Part shown: positions 31,760 to 40,663 of the stretch, in pieces | How the letters are laid out: the number at the start of each line of letters is the position of its first letter | Numbering within the stretch: position 1 is the first letter of the stretch | NCBI GenBank assembly: GCA_902810075.1 | Contig: LR778135.1 | Location: 2,852,001-2,916,000, forward strand | Origin: Ruminococcaceae bacterium BL-6 | Lineage (GTDB): Bacteria > Bacillota > Clostridia > Oscillospirales > Acutalibacteraceae | Length of the DNA stretch: 64,000 nucleotides | Direction: 5' to 3' | The notes under the pieces: model-generated | Databases searched by the model: none | The model's input: only the letters and a program-made list of their open reading frames with translations | What the model was told of the DNA's origin: nothing | Translations under genes and position numbers: made by a program

Positions 31760-32728
31760 CTATTTTCCCGCCTGATACATATTGCGGGAAGCGTCGATAA
31801 TCACGGCCACGAAGATCATCAGGCCGCCGGCCAGCGTGATCATGGTGGATGGAATTCCGAGGACCGCAAGGCCCACCTGGATCACGGTCAGCAGCAGGGT
31901 GCCGCCAAGGACCCCTAAAATAGACCCCTTCCCGCCGGTCAGGCTGACGCCCCCGACAACCGCGGCCGCGATGCACTGCATTTCAAACGTTCTTCCGAAC
32001 GAGGATGTCACCGCCCCCATATAGGCGGACAGCAGGTATCCCGCAAGGCCCGACAAAAGCCCGGAAACCACAAAAGCGCCTATTTTGATCGCGTTTACGT
32101 TGATCCCGGCAATATAGGCGCTGTGCTCGTTTCCGCCCACCGCGAACAGGCTGCGCCCGAAGGCCGTTTTGTTCCATATGAAATAGAAAATCAGGAATAC
32201 GACGAACAGCACGATGGGGAGCACCGGAAAAATCCCGATTTTTCCCTGGCTGATATATTTGTAGGAATCCGGCAGCTGCGAGATCGTATTCCCCTTTGTA
32301 ATGGCGAGCAGGGCGCCCTGCAGCACCATATTCATCGCGAGGGTTTCGATCAGGGCATTCGCCCTTAATTTTGTCACAATCCAGCCGTTCAGCAGGCCGA
32401 TCAGGCCGCCTACGGCGAGGATGACCAAAACGGCCAGGGGAATCGGAAGTCCCCCTTCCATCAGCATGACGCCGATCAATGCCGAGAAACCCGCAGTCCC
32501 CACAGTGGACAGATTGATGTCGCCCAAAAGGATGATCATCGACACGGCGATCGCCAGGATTCCCAGGACCGTTCCCTGGACCAGTATATTGGATAAGATG
32601 CCGAACGAATAAAAAGATGATTTGAACATCCCCATGACGACGATCGATACGACAAGCAAGATCCAGACGACGTTATTCATGCAGATGCTCAGTATATTCC
32701 GTTTTGTTTTTGTATTCTTTGTTTCCAT
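31760..32728 (-). CDS. Sugar ABC transporter permease, RbsC-like
   Basis: The 322-aa protein has eight to ten hydrophobic segments and the family patterns ILLGDINLSTVGTAGFSALI, GLLNGWIVTKLRANALIETL, and GGVSLTGGKGSILGVLGGTL. It forms the membrane channel for the ATPase and binding protein encoded just upstream. The gap to the ATPase gene is 1 bp. An open frame on the opposite strand is only its shadow. Confidence 0.94.
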   Translation of the reverse strand: METKNTKTKRNILSICMNNVVWILLVVSIVVMGMFKSSFYSFGILSNILVQGTVLGILAIAVSMIILLGDINLSTVGTAGFSALIGVMLMEGGLPIPLAVLVILAVGGLIGLLNGWIVTKLRANALIETLAMNMVLQGALLAITKGNTISQLPDSYKYISQGKIGIFPVLPIVLFVVFLIFYFIWNKTAFGRSLFAVGGNEHSAYIAGINVNAIKIGAFVVSGLLSGLAGYLLSAYMGAVTSSFGRTFEMQCIAAAVVGGVSLTGGKGSILGVLGGTLLLTVIQVGLAVLGIPSTMITLAGGLMIFVAVIIDASRNMYQAGK

Positions 32729-32729
32729 T

Positions 32730-34247
32730 TTACCCGACTCCTTTCACCTGATCCCGGATTTCCGTCACGCCGACGATGTTCAGGTCTTTGTTCTCCACCT
32801 GCGCCACGATCTTCGAGTCCTTAAAGAAGATCAGCCGGTCGGCCACCCTCAGCAGCTCCTCGTAATCGTTGGTGTAGTAGATGGCGCTCATCCCGGCTTC
32901 GGTCATATCGTTGACGGAGGATATGATCTCCTCCCTGCTCTTGATGTCGATGCCGATCGTCGGTTCATCCAGAATGAGCAGCTGCGGGTCGGAAGCCAGC
33001 GACCGGCTGACCACCACTTTCTGCTGATTGCCGCCGGACAGGCTGCTGATCAGGTCGTTGATGCTGTTGCACTTGATTTTCAAAGTTTCTCTATAATCTT
33101 CCGATATCTCGCGTTCTTTTTTCAGGTTGATGAAATCGAAAGGATATTTCAATTTGCTGCGCAGGATGCTCATGCCGATGTTGAAATTTACGGTGAACTG
33201 AGGGATCAGGCCCTCCCGGTGCCGGTCGAAGGAAATATACGCCACGCCGTTCCGGATCGCGTCCTTCGGGCTTTTGATCCGCAGCCTTTTTCCCTGATAC
33301 AAAATCTCTCCGCCGTCCAGCTTGTTGACGCCAAACAGGGTGCGGCACATTTCGCGCGCGCCGGACCCCGGAAATCCGACGATTCCGAGTATTTCCCCCC
33401 GATAGAGATCCATGGACACGTTTTTCAGGCATTTCCCGGTCAGATTCCTGCACTCAAACAATTTATCCTGATCCGCGTACTCCGTTTTACGCTTTCTTCT
33501 TGCCAGCTGCACTTCTTCGCCCGCCACCAGACGGGACAGATGGTCTTCCGTCGCTTCCTTCGGATTTTCCACCGGATACATGCATCCATCCCGGAGGACG
33601 GTGATCTCGTCGGACAGCTCCCTCACTTCGCCGAGATAATGCGATATGAAAATAAACGCCGTCCCCTCTTCTTTCAGGTTCCGGATGAACGCGAACAATT
33701 CATTGCGCTCTTTATTCGTGAGCGCCGTCGTGGGCTCATCCAGAATGATCAGCTTCGCGCCGCCGTGCATGGCGCGGATGATATTCAGCTTTCTGGCGTC
33801 GATCGAGCTCAGGTTTCTTACCATCTCGGTGGGCTCGATGTTCAGCCCATATTCCACCAGCTCTTTTTTCGCGGTCTCGTTCATCGTTTCCCAGTCTATC
33901 AGCCCGGCTTTTGCCTTCGGCAGCATCCCCACGAAGATGTTTTCCGCCACCGTAAGATCGGGAAAAGAATTCTCATGCTGCGGCACCAGCCGGATCCCGA
34001 GCTTTTGCCGGTTAAAAATATTCAGGTTTTGAATATTTTGTCCTTCGAAAAAAATTTCGCCGCCCGTCTGCGGATATACCCCCGCAATGATATTGACAAG
34101 GGTGGATTTCCCCGCGCCGTTTCTTCCCAGAAGCGAATGGATCATCCCCGGTTTGATTTGAATGGAAATATCCTTGAGCGCCTGCGTTGTTCCAAAGGAT
34201 TTGGAAACATTCCTGATCTCCAGAAGAATATTATGATTCAAATTCAC
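32730..34247 (-). CDS. Sugar ABC transporter ATP-binding protein, RbsA-like (double cassette)
   Basis: Two ABC cassettes are visible. The first has Walker A SLLGRNGAGKSTLVN, signature VRNLSSIDARKLNIIRAM, and Walker B LIILDEPTTAL. The second has a degenerate Walker A (GFPGSGAREMCRTL), signature ISSLSGGNQQKVVVSRSL and Walker B LLILDEPTIGID, as usual for RbsA/XylG. The start is probably GTG 34247 or TTG 34241 after AAAGGCGGGG; the frame stays open to 34307 but that stretch includes an mRNA hairpin. It energises import of a sugar or polyol. Confidence 0.93.
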   Translation of the reverse strand: MNLNHNILLEIRNVSKSFGTTQALKDISIQIKPGMIHSLLGRNGAGKSTLVNIIAGVYPQTGGEIFFEGQNIQNLNIFNRQKLGIRLVPQHENSFPDLTVAENIFVGMLPKAKAGLIDWETMNETAKKELVEYGLNIEPTEMVRNLSSIDARKLNIIRAMHGGAKLIILDEPTTALTNKERNELFAFIRNLKEEGTAFIFISHYLGEVRELSDEITVLRDGCMYPVENPKEATEDHLSRLVAGEEVQLARRKRKTEYADQDKLFECRNLTGKCLKNVSMDLYRGEILGIVGFPGSGAREMCRTLFGVNKLDGGEILYQGKRLRIKSPKDAIRNGVAYISFDRHREGLIPQFTVNFNIGMSILRSKLKYPFDFINLKKEREISEDYRETLKIKCNSINDLISSLSGGNQQKVVVSRSLASDPQLLILDEPTIGIDIKSREEIISSVNDMTEAGMSAIYYTNDYEELLRVADRLIFFKDSKIVAQVENKDLNIVGVTEIRDQVKGVG

Positions 34248-34271
34248 CCCGCCTTTCTCATGATTAATATT

Positions 34272-34298
34272 GACTCCCCATCGATACAATGGGGAGCC
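34272..34298 (-). promoter_or_regulatory. Intercistronic stem-loop between binding-protein and ATPase genes
   Basis: GACTCCCCAT (34272-34281) pairs with ATGGGGAGCC (34289-34298) with one wobble. Stem-loops in this place typically stabilise the upstream binding-protein mRNA and lower ATPase expression. Confidence 0.65.
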
Positions 34299-34314
34299 AA
34301 TTTCCACACCTAAT

Positions 34315-35427
34315 TTATTTGCTCATCGCATTGCCCCAAATAAGCGGGTTGTCTGCATCCTTCTTCGTCACCTTAATCGGAGACAGCATAATTGTGGGGC
34401 CGTTGTCCCCCTGTGAGAATTTCACTTCCGTGTTCAGATATTTTCCTTTCGGCTTGAACGTTCCGGAGGTCGGGATCTCTTTGCCCTGCATGGAATATTC
34501 GTTGAGCACCTCCGCCGCGATGCCGCCCACGCCGAACACGTCGATCGCGATTTCAGCGTCCACATATCCCTGCTGTATGTAATCGAGTATTTCTCCCAGA
34601 CCGTCGTGAGAGACGATGAAGATGTGATTTTTATCTCCCGCCGGATGCCACATGCTGTTTGTTTTCAGCGATTCGACAACGCCGAGCGTCGCGGTGTCCG
34701 TCGGCGTATTGATCAGGTCGATCGTTTTGCCCTGGGATTTGGCATCCGCGATGATATTGTTCAGCGCGCTGGTCGCGACATCCGCCTCCGGCGCTCCGAG
34801 GACGGAGATCAATTCGATGTCCGGGTATTTTTTGATTTCATCTTCGAATCCCTTGGCTCTCTCTTTGAATACCTGGGATACCACTTCGCCGTACAAATCC
34901 ACCACGACGCCCTTTGGCTTGCCGTATTTTTCCGTAAGCAGACGGACCGCTTCCTCCCCGGCGGCCTTGCCCGACGCGATGCTGTCGAACAATACGGAAA
35001 CCGCAACTTTCGCGTTGTTGGCCTTGTTGTCGATCACCGCCAGCGGAATTCCCGCCTGATTGCATTTTTCAATGACATCCGACACGCTGTCGCTGTCGTA
35101 CGGGTTCAAAACGATGGCCGCGGGCTTTACGTTGTCGATCAGGTTGTTCATCTGATCGTTCTGCTTTGCCGCATCCGCCTCCGCTATGGTCACCTTTCCG
35201 GAAAAGCCGAGCATTTCCGCCGCGTCCGTCACACCTTTTGCCATTGCGACATGGACCGTTTCCGTCGAATTTTTCGTGGAATACCAGATTTCCTTGCTTT
35301 TCGCGCCATCCGATGTCTTTGCAGCATCCGACTGGTTTCCCGCCGCGGTTTGCTCCGTCCCGCCGCATGCCGCCAGAGATAAGGTCATGGCCCCTGCCAA
35401 TAAAACTGCCATCAATCTCTTTTTCAT
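34315..35427 (-). CDS. Sugar ABC transporter substrate-binding lipoprotein
   Basis: The lipoprotein signal is clear: MKKRLMAVLLAGAMTLSLAA then CGG, with Cys as the lipidation site. A Ser/Ala/Asp-rich linker follows. The mature part has the periplasmic-binding type 4 pattern: MNNLIDNVKPAAIVLNPYDS, IPLAVIDNKAN, IASGKAAGEEAVRLL, and GVVDLYGEV (as VVVDLYGEVVSQ). At 370 aa it is complete. It should capture a monosaccharide or polyol outside the cell; the ligand is not readable from sequence. Confidence 0.92.
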   Translation of the reverse strand: MKKRLMAVLLAGAMTLSLAACGGTEQTAAGNQSDAAKTSDGAKSKEIWYSTKNSTETVHVAMAKGVTDAAEMLGFSGKVTIAEADAAKQNDQMNNLIDNVKPAAIVLNPYDSDSVSDVIEKCNQAGIPLAVIDNKANNAKVAVSVLFDSIASGKAAGEEAVRLLTEKYGKPKGVVVDLYGEVVSQVFKERAKGFEDEIKKYPDIELISVLGAPEADVATSALNNIIADAKSQGKTIDLINTPTDTATLGVVESLKTNSMWHPAGDKNHIFIVSHDGLGEILDYIQQGYVDAEIAIDVFGVGGIAAEVLNEYSMQGKEIPTSGTFKPKGKYLNTEVKFSQGDNGPTIMLSPIKVTKKDADNPLIWGNAMSK

Positions 35428-35517
35428 ACGATTCCTCTCCTAAATCCAATTTTTTCTGATCTGTCCTGTTGAGCCGTACCCATGTATCACCTTCTTTTTT
35501 GATATGATCTCCCCATT

Positions 35518-35588
35518 AAAAGCGGATCCATCCGCTTTTTAATCCCTGCCGCTTTCAGCGGCGTTAAAAGAACGATAAAAATCGTTCT
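35518..35588. terminator. Three tandem hairpins between SDR and binding-protein genes
   Basis: The stems are AAAAGCGGAT/ATCCGCTTTT (35518-35539), GCCGCT/AGCGGC (about 35548-35562) and AGAACGAT/ATCGTTCT (35569-35588). They lie in the 236-bp gap on the minus-strand transcript. They may attenuate the SDR message or mark the start of a separate ABC transcript. Confidence 0.6.
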
Positions 35589-35663
35589 AAAACGGAGATC
35601 GGTATGATCAAAAAGCAGAGCAGATCGGGCCGCGGGAAACAGATGCCCCCCTGCTCTCCTTTT

Positions 35664-36428
35664 TTACACCACTGTAAAGCATCCGTCGATCAGCAGGTCG
35701 CATCCGGAAGTGTAGGTAGATGCATCCGACAACAGGTAGATCACCGCGCCCGCCAGCTCTTCCGGTTTTCCCATGCGCTTGAACGGGATGGTGCTCACCC
35801 AGAAATCCCGCCAGTCCTGACGGACCTTCCCCGTCATTTCCGTCATCATGTATCCCGGGCTGATCGAGTTGACACGGATCCCCTTTTCCGCCCACTCGAC
35901 CGCCAGCGATTTTGTCAGATGGGCGACCCCGGCCTTCGACGAGTTATAGGATGCCTGGCCCTGAGGGATGTTGACGATGGTCGCCGACATGGACGCCGTG
36001 TTGACGATATTCCCTTTTTTGCCATGGTCCACCAGATATCTTCCAAACGCCTGCGCGACGAAAAAGATCCCGTTCAGGTTGATGTCGACGACCCTTAACC
36101 AATCCTGGGGCGTGCAGTCCAGAGCGTCTTTATGTAAGCAGACACCCGCGTTGTTGAATAATAAGTCCAGCGTTCCCATCTTTTCCTCCGCTTCATCGAA
36201 CGCTTTCTTTACCTGCTCCGGCTTTGTGACGTCGCATCGAATGGCCGCCGCGCGTACGCCGTACTCGTTCGCGATCTGTTCCGCAACAAGCGCGGCGTCG
36301 TTGATATCAAAGACAACGATATCGGCTCCCGCATCCGCAAGATACCCGGCCACAACTTTCCCTATCCCCTGATTTCCCCCTGTTACGACCGCCACTTTCC
36401 CTTTCAGGGAAAAGATATCATGTTTCAT
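35664..36428 (-). CDS. SDR-family dehydrogenase, polyol/sorbose-reductase-like
   Basis: ATG 36428 follows AAGGAGAGG; an upstream TTG is unlikely. The 254-aa protein has the NAD(P) loop VVTGGNQGIGKVVA, the NNAG motif LLFNNAGVC, Ser in VNTASMSATI, and the catalytic YNSSKAG. An Asp after the second strand (VVFDIND) suggests NAD preference. Position at the head of a sugar ABC/ROK locus points to oxidation of the imported polyol or sugar. The exact substrate is unknown. Confidence 0.93.
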   Translation of the reverse strand: MKHDIFSLKGKVAVVTGGNQGIGKVVAGYLADAGADIVVFDINDAALVAEQIANEYGVRAAAIRCDVTKPEQVKKAFDEAEEKMGTLDLLFNNAGVCLHKDALDCTPQDWLRVVDINLNGIFFVAQAFGRYLVDHGKKGNIVNTASMSATIVNIPQGQASYNSSKAGVAHLTKSLAVEWAEKGIRVNSISPGYMMTEMTGKVRQDWRDFWVSTIPFKRMGKPEELAGAVIYLLSDASTYTSGCDLLIDGCFTVV

Positions 36429-36464
36429 CCATTTTCCTCTCCTTCTCAAAAAATTATGACATAT

Positions 36465-36512
36465 ATTTATAAATATTATTTATAAATATAATTGTAAATA
36501 GTATTTATAAAA
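36465..36512. promoter_or_regulatory. Tandem ATTTATAAAT palindromes, candidate ROK operators
   Basis: Perfect palindromes ATTTATAAAT occur at 36465-36474 and 36478-36487, with a near copy ATTTATAAAA at 36503-36512, spaced 13 and 25 bp. They lie 37-84 bp upstream of the SDR start. Binding by the ROK regulator of the locus is inference. Confidence 0.5.
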
Positions 36513-36728
36513 TATATTTGCATTATAGTCTCGGCTATTTCAATTGTCAATCCTCTTTCGTCTATTTTGTTTAATTTTACAAGAAATATAGAATAATTTT
36601 GGCTATTTATTACAGATTGGCTTTCAATTCCTATTTTCCGGAGGATAATAAGGTCATACAATTTTAAATGAACCCGACCACAGGCCTTTTCTTCCTGTTT
36701 CTTTGGTGAGTGCGCTGAAAAATAAAAA

Positions 36729-36759
36729 GCGGTGCTTTTCCTTTTCAGAAAAGCACCGC
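36729..36759. terminator. Perfect 12-bp hairpin in non-coding stretch 36513-36834
   Basis: GCGGTGCTTTTC/GAAAAGCACCGC with a 7-nt loop. The surrounding 320 bp holds no supported gene, and one further hairpin. Confidence 0.65.
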
Positions 36760-36797
36760 CCCGGTTTTTACTTTCCGCTGAAGAACCCTTCCCATAT

Positions 36798-36830
36798 AAA
36801 AAAGGCACCGGAAATTTCCCCAGTGCCTTT
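36798..36830 (-). terminator. Terminator of the small coiled-coil gene
   Basis: AAAGGCAC (36801-36808) pairs with GTGCCTTT (36823-36830). On the minus strand it ends in TTTTTT. Confidence 0.75.
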
Positions 36831-36834
36831 GCGC

Positions 36835-37050
36835 TTACTGAACGCCGGATGATTCCTTTTGAGACCGAAGCCGTTTCACCAGCTCCGCAGGAGTTGTCCC
36901 GGCTTCCCTGGCTGCTTCCAGCAGCTGACGGATGTCCTCCTGCTCTTTTGCGGCAAGCAGCTGCTTCTTCTTTTCCTGAAGCTCCTGAATCTTAGAATCA
37001 ACATCGGCAATTTGTTCTTCGAGAGATCTTTTTCGCGGCCCGCGCGGCAT
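36835..37050 (-). CDS. Small coiled-coil protein of unknown function (71 aa)
   Basis: ATG 37050 (MPRGPRKRSLEEQIADVDSK) follows AAAGGTGATG. The N-terminus is strongly basic (MPRGPRKR), then a heptad-rich helix (IQELQEKKKQLLAAKEQ), then a second helical region (TTPAELVKRLRSQ). It could bind DNA or RNA through its basic end. No family is assigned. It is monocistronic with a terminator directly after it. Confidence 0.7.
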   Translation of the reverse strand: MPRGPRKRSLEEQIADVDSKIQELQEKKKQLLAAKEQEDIRQLLEAAREAGTTPAELVKRLRSQKESSGVQ

Positions 37051-37228
37051 AATCAATCATCACCTTTCCCTAGGCCTCGTTGGTACCATCAAGAAAGATC
37101 CAACAGGGCCTAAAAAATATTTTGGATTCAGTGTAACCGCTTCTCACAGTCAAATCAAGGGGAACCAGCCCGATCGGGCTTCTTTTCGCCGGCCTTTGCC
37201 ATTTGCAAAGCGGAAATCAATCTATGAT

Positions 37229-38461
37229 TCAAAGGAGCCCATATTTTTCCTTTAACGATAAAATGCGCAAAACGCTCTGGTCGATCCGAGCTTCGCTCAA
37301 CTGTCCGCCGTCGACTGCCGCGCAGATCCGGTCGAATGCCTCCGCGAGGTTTTCGGGCATCAGAACAATATCCGCCCCGGCGGAAATCGCCAGAACGGCG
37401 GCGTCACCCGACGAATACCGGTCCGTAATCGCCCCCATCGACATGGAATCCGTGATGATCACCCCGGGATAATGAAGCTCTTTCCGTAATTTTCCCTCCA
37501 TCATTTCACGGGACAGCGAGGCCGGAAGCTGATCGCCGGTAATCTTCGCCGCCGTGATGTGGGAAATCATCACCATGTCGGTCCGTGCGGCAATTCCGGC
37601 TTCAAACGGGATCAGCTCACATGCTTTCAGTTCATCCCAGCTTTTTTCAATCGACACAAATCCATTGTGGGTATCCCCTTTGGTATCGCCGTGGCCCGGA
37701 AAATGTTTGATGCAGCCCATGATTCCGGCCTGATGCAGCCCTTCCAGTTCAGCGGCGGCCATTTTGGAAACCAGATTCGGTTCCTTCCCAAAGGACCGGT
37801 CCCCTATGACGATATTATCCGGATTCGTATTCACGTCGGCAACCGGCGCAAAATCCAGATTGAGGCCGTATTTTTTCAGGTAAGAGCCGATCGCCGAGCC
37901 GGCTTCCCGGGCGTCTTCGGGGTCTTTGCCACTTCCGACCGCCTGCATGCTTTTAAACTTTGGGACGTCAAAAGCCTGCGAGTTGGCGATTCTCGACACC
38001 CTGCCGCCTTCCTCGTCCGTTCCGATAAACAGGGGGATTTCGCTGTTCTGCTGCATCTGATGAATCAAACCTGTGAGCTGAGACGGCGACCGAACGTTTT
38101 TTCCAAAGAGGGCGATCCCGCCGACCGGATACTTTTCAAGCGTTTCCACCATCTGCGGGCTGAATTCCGTCACGCCGTATTTCTGCGAGGCATTGATCTG
38201 CTCCGGGGAAAAATTCGGACAAAGGGCTTCGGGCCGTACGAACAGCAGCTGCCCGACCTTTTCTTTCAAAGTCATATTTTTCAGCAGCTGCTCCGCTTTT
38301 GACAAATCCTTTTCATCCGAATCGGATGAAAAGGAGCCCGACGGCGCAGAATCGCCCGCGGGCGCCGAACTGCCGGCGCTGGATTGGCTTGGAATACTGC
38401 CGCAGGACGAAAGGATGAATACCATTGCGGACAAAATGAGCGTCAAATAAAGCTTTTTCAT
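37229..38461 (-). CDS. nagZ: GH3 beta-N-acetylhexosaminidase lipoprotein, NagZ-like
   Basis: The signal is MKKLYLTLILSAMVFILSSC with lipidated Cys, then a Ser/Ala/Pro-rich linker. GH3 NagZ features: LPLFIGTDEEGGRVSRI (as PLFIGTDEEGGRVSRI), LNLDFAPVADVNTNP, IGDRSFG, and the catalytic Asp/His loop KHFPGHGDTKGDTHNGF. The nucleophile Asp is in GVIITDSMSMGAI. It releases N-acetylglucosamine from peptidoglycan fragments outside the cell, in wall recycling. At 410 aa it is full length. Confidence 0.92.
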   Translation of the reverse strand: MKKLYLTLILSAMVFILSSCGSIPSQSSAGSSAPAGDSAPSGSFSSDSDEKDLSKAEQLLKNMTLKEKVGQLLFVRPEALCPNFSPEQINASQKYGVTEFSPQMVETLEKYPVGGIALFGKNVRSPSQLTGLIHQMQQNSEIPLFIGTDEEGGRVSRIANSQAFDVPKFKSMQAVGSGKDPEDAREAGSAIGSYLKKYGLNLDFAPVADVNTNPDNIVIGDRSFGKEPNLVSKMAAAELEGLHQAGIMGCIKHFPGHGDTKGDTHNGFVSIEKSWDELKACELIPFEAGIAARTDMVMISHITAAKITGDQLPASLSREMMEGKLRKELHYPGVIITDSMSMGAITDRYSSGDAAVLAISAGADIVLMPENLAEAFDRICAAVDGGQLSEARIDQSVLRILSLKEKYGLL

Positions 38462-38853
38462 TTTTATTCCTCACCATAAACTTTTTTCTTTGTTTCGGTC
38501 AATCGGGAATTTTCTGTGCCGCCGGATTCAATTTTCCGTTGAACGCCGCTTTGTTCCGAGAGACGGCTTTATTTTAACATCATAAACGGGGGAAATTCAA
38601 CACGCCGCCTTCGCACATCTAAAAGCAAAAAGGCGTCGGCGCTTCATCAAAGGATGTTCGAAGCGGATTGCTATGAAAAATGGGGGGGACAGCGGCAAAG
38701 CTTTCGTTTTTCCGCTGCCCCTTCCGATCTCTTTCAGACGGCTGCGTGCCGTTCACGGGCAGAGATCAGTCATCGCCTGTGTGAAGAAAATCTCTGTGCT
38801 TTTCTGGAACTCATCGACGGCCGCGCATGATTTTACGGCTTCTTCGTTTTCCG
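38462..38853. other. Non-coding gap with hairpin and possible short fragment
   Basis: There is no supported gene in this 392-bp gap. GGGGACAGCGG and CCGCTGCCCC arms near 38687-38722 form a hairpin. On the minus strand, just after the M42 stop, a different frame reads ENEEAVKSCAAVDEFQ and then a TGA after about 35 codons. It could be the decayed end of another gene, but no family is recognised. Confidence 0.4.
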
Positions 38854-39930
38854 TCAGAACGAGCGGATTGTGCTGGCATTCAGGGACTCGATCACCGCAT
38901 CGGCCAGCTTTACGGTGCTTTCCACGTCAGACAGCGCCGCGATCCCGTAATGGGTATGGATATAGCGGACCGGAATCCCTATCACGATCACCGGGACGCC
39001 GGCATTGGAAAGATGGATGTGCGACCCGTTGGTGAAGCTGCCCTTCCGCACCGATTCCTGCACAGGAATCCCGAGCTTTTTCCCCAGATCCAGGACATAT
39101 CTCTGATAGCGGGGATTGGTGATCATGCCGGCGTCGATGTACCGGAGCATGGGGCCCTTTTTGATCGCCGCCTGCGTCATGTATTCCTCGGTAAACGTGT
39201 CATCCGCAGGACATCCTTCAAAAACGACGGCAATGTCGGGACGAATGGTGCTGCTGGTGACAGACGCGCCGCGCGCGCCGACTTCCTCCTGTACGGAAAA
39301 GCCCGCAACAACATCCACGTCAAGCTCTTTCCCCTGCAGAGCCTCCATCGTCCCCAGAACAGCCGCGCAGCCCAGGCGGCAGTCGAATGCCTTGCCGATC
39401 ATCAGCTCCTTTTGTTCCAGATATTCGAAATCGACATCCGGAACCACCGGTTCTCCGATCCGGATCTTAAAATCACGGATCGCTTCTTCCCGGGAAACGG
39501 CCCCGACATCGATCGCCATGGCGGAGATGTCGGCGGGCGCGCTGCGTTCCGCTTCGCTCATAAAATGCGGCGGCTTGCTCGCGACGACGCCCGGTATGTA
39601 CTGCCCATCCGCGTTGCGCACGCGCACTTTATGCGCCGGGATATTATTCGCGACCCATCCGCCCAGCGGGATGAACACCAGCGTCCCGTTCGGCTTGACG
39701 GCCTGAACCATAAACGAAACCTCATCCGTGTGCGCATCCAGCTGAGCGACCGGGCGGCCGCCGCGGTTTCCGGCGCGCCTGAGATAAAGGTTGCGGAGGG
39801 AGTCCTCCGAAAACTCCCCCAGATCCTTCCCGTATTTCCGGATCACCGTCAGGACCTCGTCCTCGAAACCGGAAGCCCCGTTTGCGTTGGAAATCTCCCG
39901 GATCAGCGGGATCATGCTTTCTTTGCCCAA
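38854..39930 (-). CDS. M42-family aminopeptidase/deacetylase
   Basis: The start is probably TTG 39930, six bases after GGAGGG; ATG 39945 overlaps that ribosome-binding site. The M42 pattern is intact: QLDAHTDEVSFMV (first metal His/Asp), KAFDCRLGCAAVLG (bridging Asp), VQEEVGARGA (catalytic and metal Glu), VFEGCPADD and FTNGSHIHLSNAGVPVIVIG. The family forms large tetrahedral complexes that trim peptides and is often misnamed endoglucanase. Its promoter faces that of the leader at 40247. Confidence 0.9.
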   Translation of the reverse strand: MGKESMIPLIREISNANGASGFEDEVLTVIRKYGKDLGEFSEDSLRNLYLRRAGNRGGRPVAQLDAHTDEVSFMVQAVKPNGTLVFIPLGGWVANNIPAHKVRVRNADGQYIPGVVASKPPHFMSEAERSAPADISAMAIDVGAVSREEAIRDFKIRIGEPVVPDVDFEYLEQKELMIGKAFDCRLGCAAVLGTMEALQGKELDVDVVAGFSVQEEVGARGASVTSSTIRPDIAVVFEGCPADDTFTEEYMTQAAIKKGPMLRYIDAGMITNPRYQRYVLDLGKKLGIPVQESVRKGSFTNGSHIHLSNAGVPVIVIGIPVRYIHTHYGIAALSDVESTVKLADAVIESLNASTIRSF

Positions 39931-40151
39931 AATTGGTCCCTCCATATATGATAAAATTTTTTGACCGCTGTTTTTCGGACGTTCCTTTTTTCAGGATACG
40001 GCCGCTGTCCGTCGCGTCCGTTCCGCTGCCTCCGGCAGGTTGAAACCGGCGCGCAGCAAGACGCCTTCTCCGCGCGTCAAGGTGCCTGCACAGCTATTTC
40101 CGCACAGGAACGAATCGCGGGAGAAAGCGTCATTTTTCCTTATCGGCCCTT

Positions 40152-40180
40152 ATCATAGCATGAAGTATAGATAAATTCAA
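40152..40180 (-). promoter_or_regulatory. Promoter for the M42 peptidase gene
   Basis: On the minus strand TTGAAT (40180-40175), a 17-bp spacer, and TATGAT (40157-40152). It implies a leader of roughly 215 nt before the peptidase start. Confidence 0.6.
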
Positions 40181-40211
40181 TAAAATTAATGAACAAAATA
40201 ATATAATTTTA

Positions 40212-40240
40212 TTGACAATTTGAAATTTAAATGATATACT
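40212..40240 (+). promoter_or_regulatory. Strong sigma-A promoter
   Basis: A consensus TTGACA at 40212-40217, a 17-bp AT-rich spacer, and TATACT at 40235-40240. Transcription should start near 40247 and read into the structured leader. Confidence 0.8.
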
Positions 40241-40246
40241 TGCGTT

Positions 40247-40520
40247 GTTCTAATGCAGGTTCGGCGGTAGAACTAACTTACTGTAAAACTGTAAAGAAAT
40301 AAAATCCTCCTTTTTTCCGCCGGATCGGATTTTATCAACAGGAATCAGACGCCTGCCGAAAGCCTGCTTCCTGTGCGCCGCGAGACGCACAGCCATATAC
40401 CTGTGAACTGCTCGAAACCCTTCCCTATCAGAAGGTGCCCCGCCCCATCTTTCCGCTTGACCGCTGAACGGGCGTGATTCACGACATTCACTGCGAAAGG
40501 AAAAAGGAGGGGGTGAAATC
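40247..40520 (+). ncRNA. Structured leader or small RNA of unknown class
   Basis: The predicted transcript begins with a hairpin GTTCTA...TAGAAC (40247-40273). Next comes ATAAAATCC...GGATTTTAT, whose inner strand has CCTCCTTTTTTCC. That strand is also almost fully complementary to GGAAAAAGGAGG (40499-40510), the ribosome-binding site ahead of a small ORF. A third hairpin is TGTGCG/CGCACA near 40374-40392. Two competing pairings around a ribosome-binding site are what a riboswitch or RNA thermometer would show. No known class is recognised. Confidence 0.5.
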
Positions 40521-40535
40521 AGGATTTCGGAACGG

Positions 40536-40655
40536 ATGGAGATCATAAACCGCAGCCTGAACGTGATTATTAAAAACCAGTCGTTGATTTTCAGCGAAAT
40601 GAAAAAGATGGAAAGGATGATGATCGAGGGAAAGAAAGAGGAACCGCTGCAATAA
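40536..40655 (+). CDS. Possible 39-aa peptide downstream of the structured leader
   Basis: ATG 40536 gives MEIINRSLNVIIKNQSLIFS followed by EMKKMERMMIEGKKEEPLQ, an amphipathic, charged helix. The ribosome-binding site AGGAGG ends 26 bases upstream, too far, and closer starts in this frame would be ATC or ATT. The frame is followed by a strong terminator, so something ends here. It may be a real small protein or an RNA-only locus. Confidence 0.4.
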   Translation: MEIINRSLNVIIKNQSLIFSEMKKMERMMIEGKKEEPLQ

Positions 40656-40663
40656 GCAAACAT

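Noticed and set aside
32622..34313. A 563-codon open frame on the plus strand
   Set aside because: It is antisense to the ABC ATPase gene, which has all its motifs; the GC-rich codon pattern creates the shadow. The translation has no domain features.
39931..40151. A riboswitch in the long leader of the M42 peptidase
   Set aside because: The leader is about 215 nt, but no T-box, SAM or other class signature and no convincing competing stems were found.
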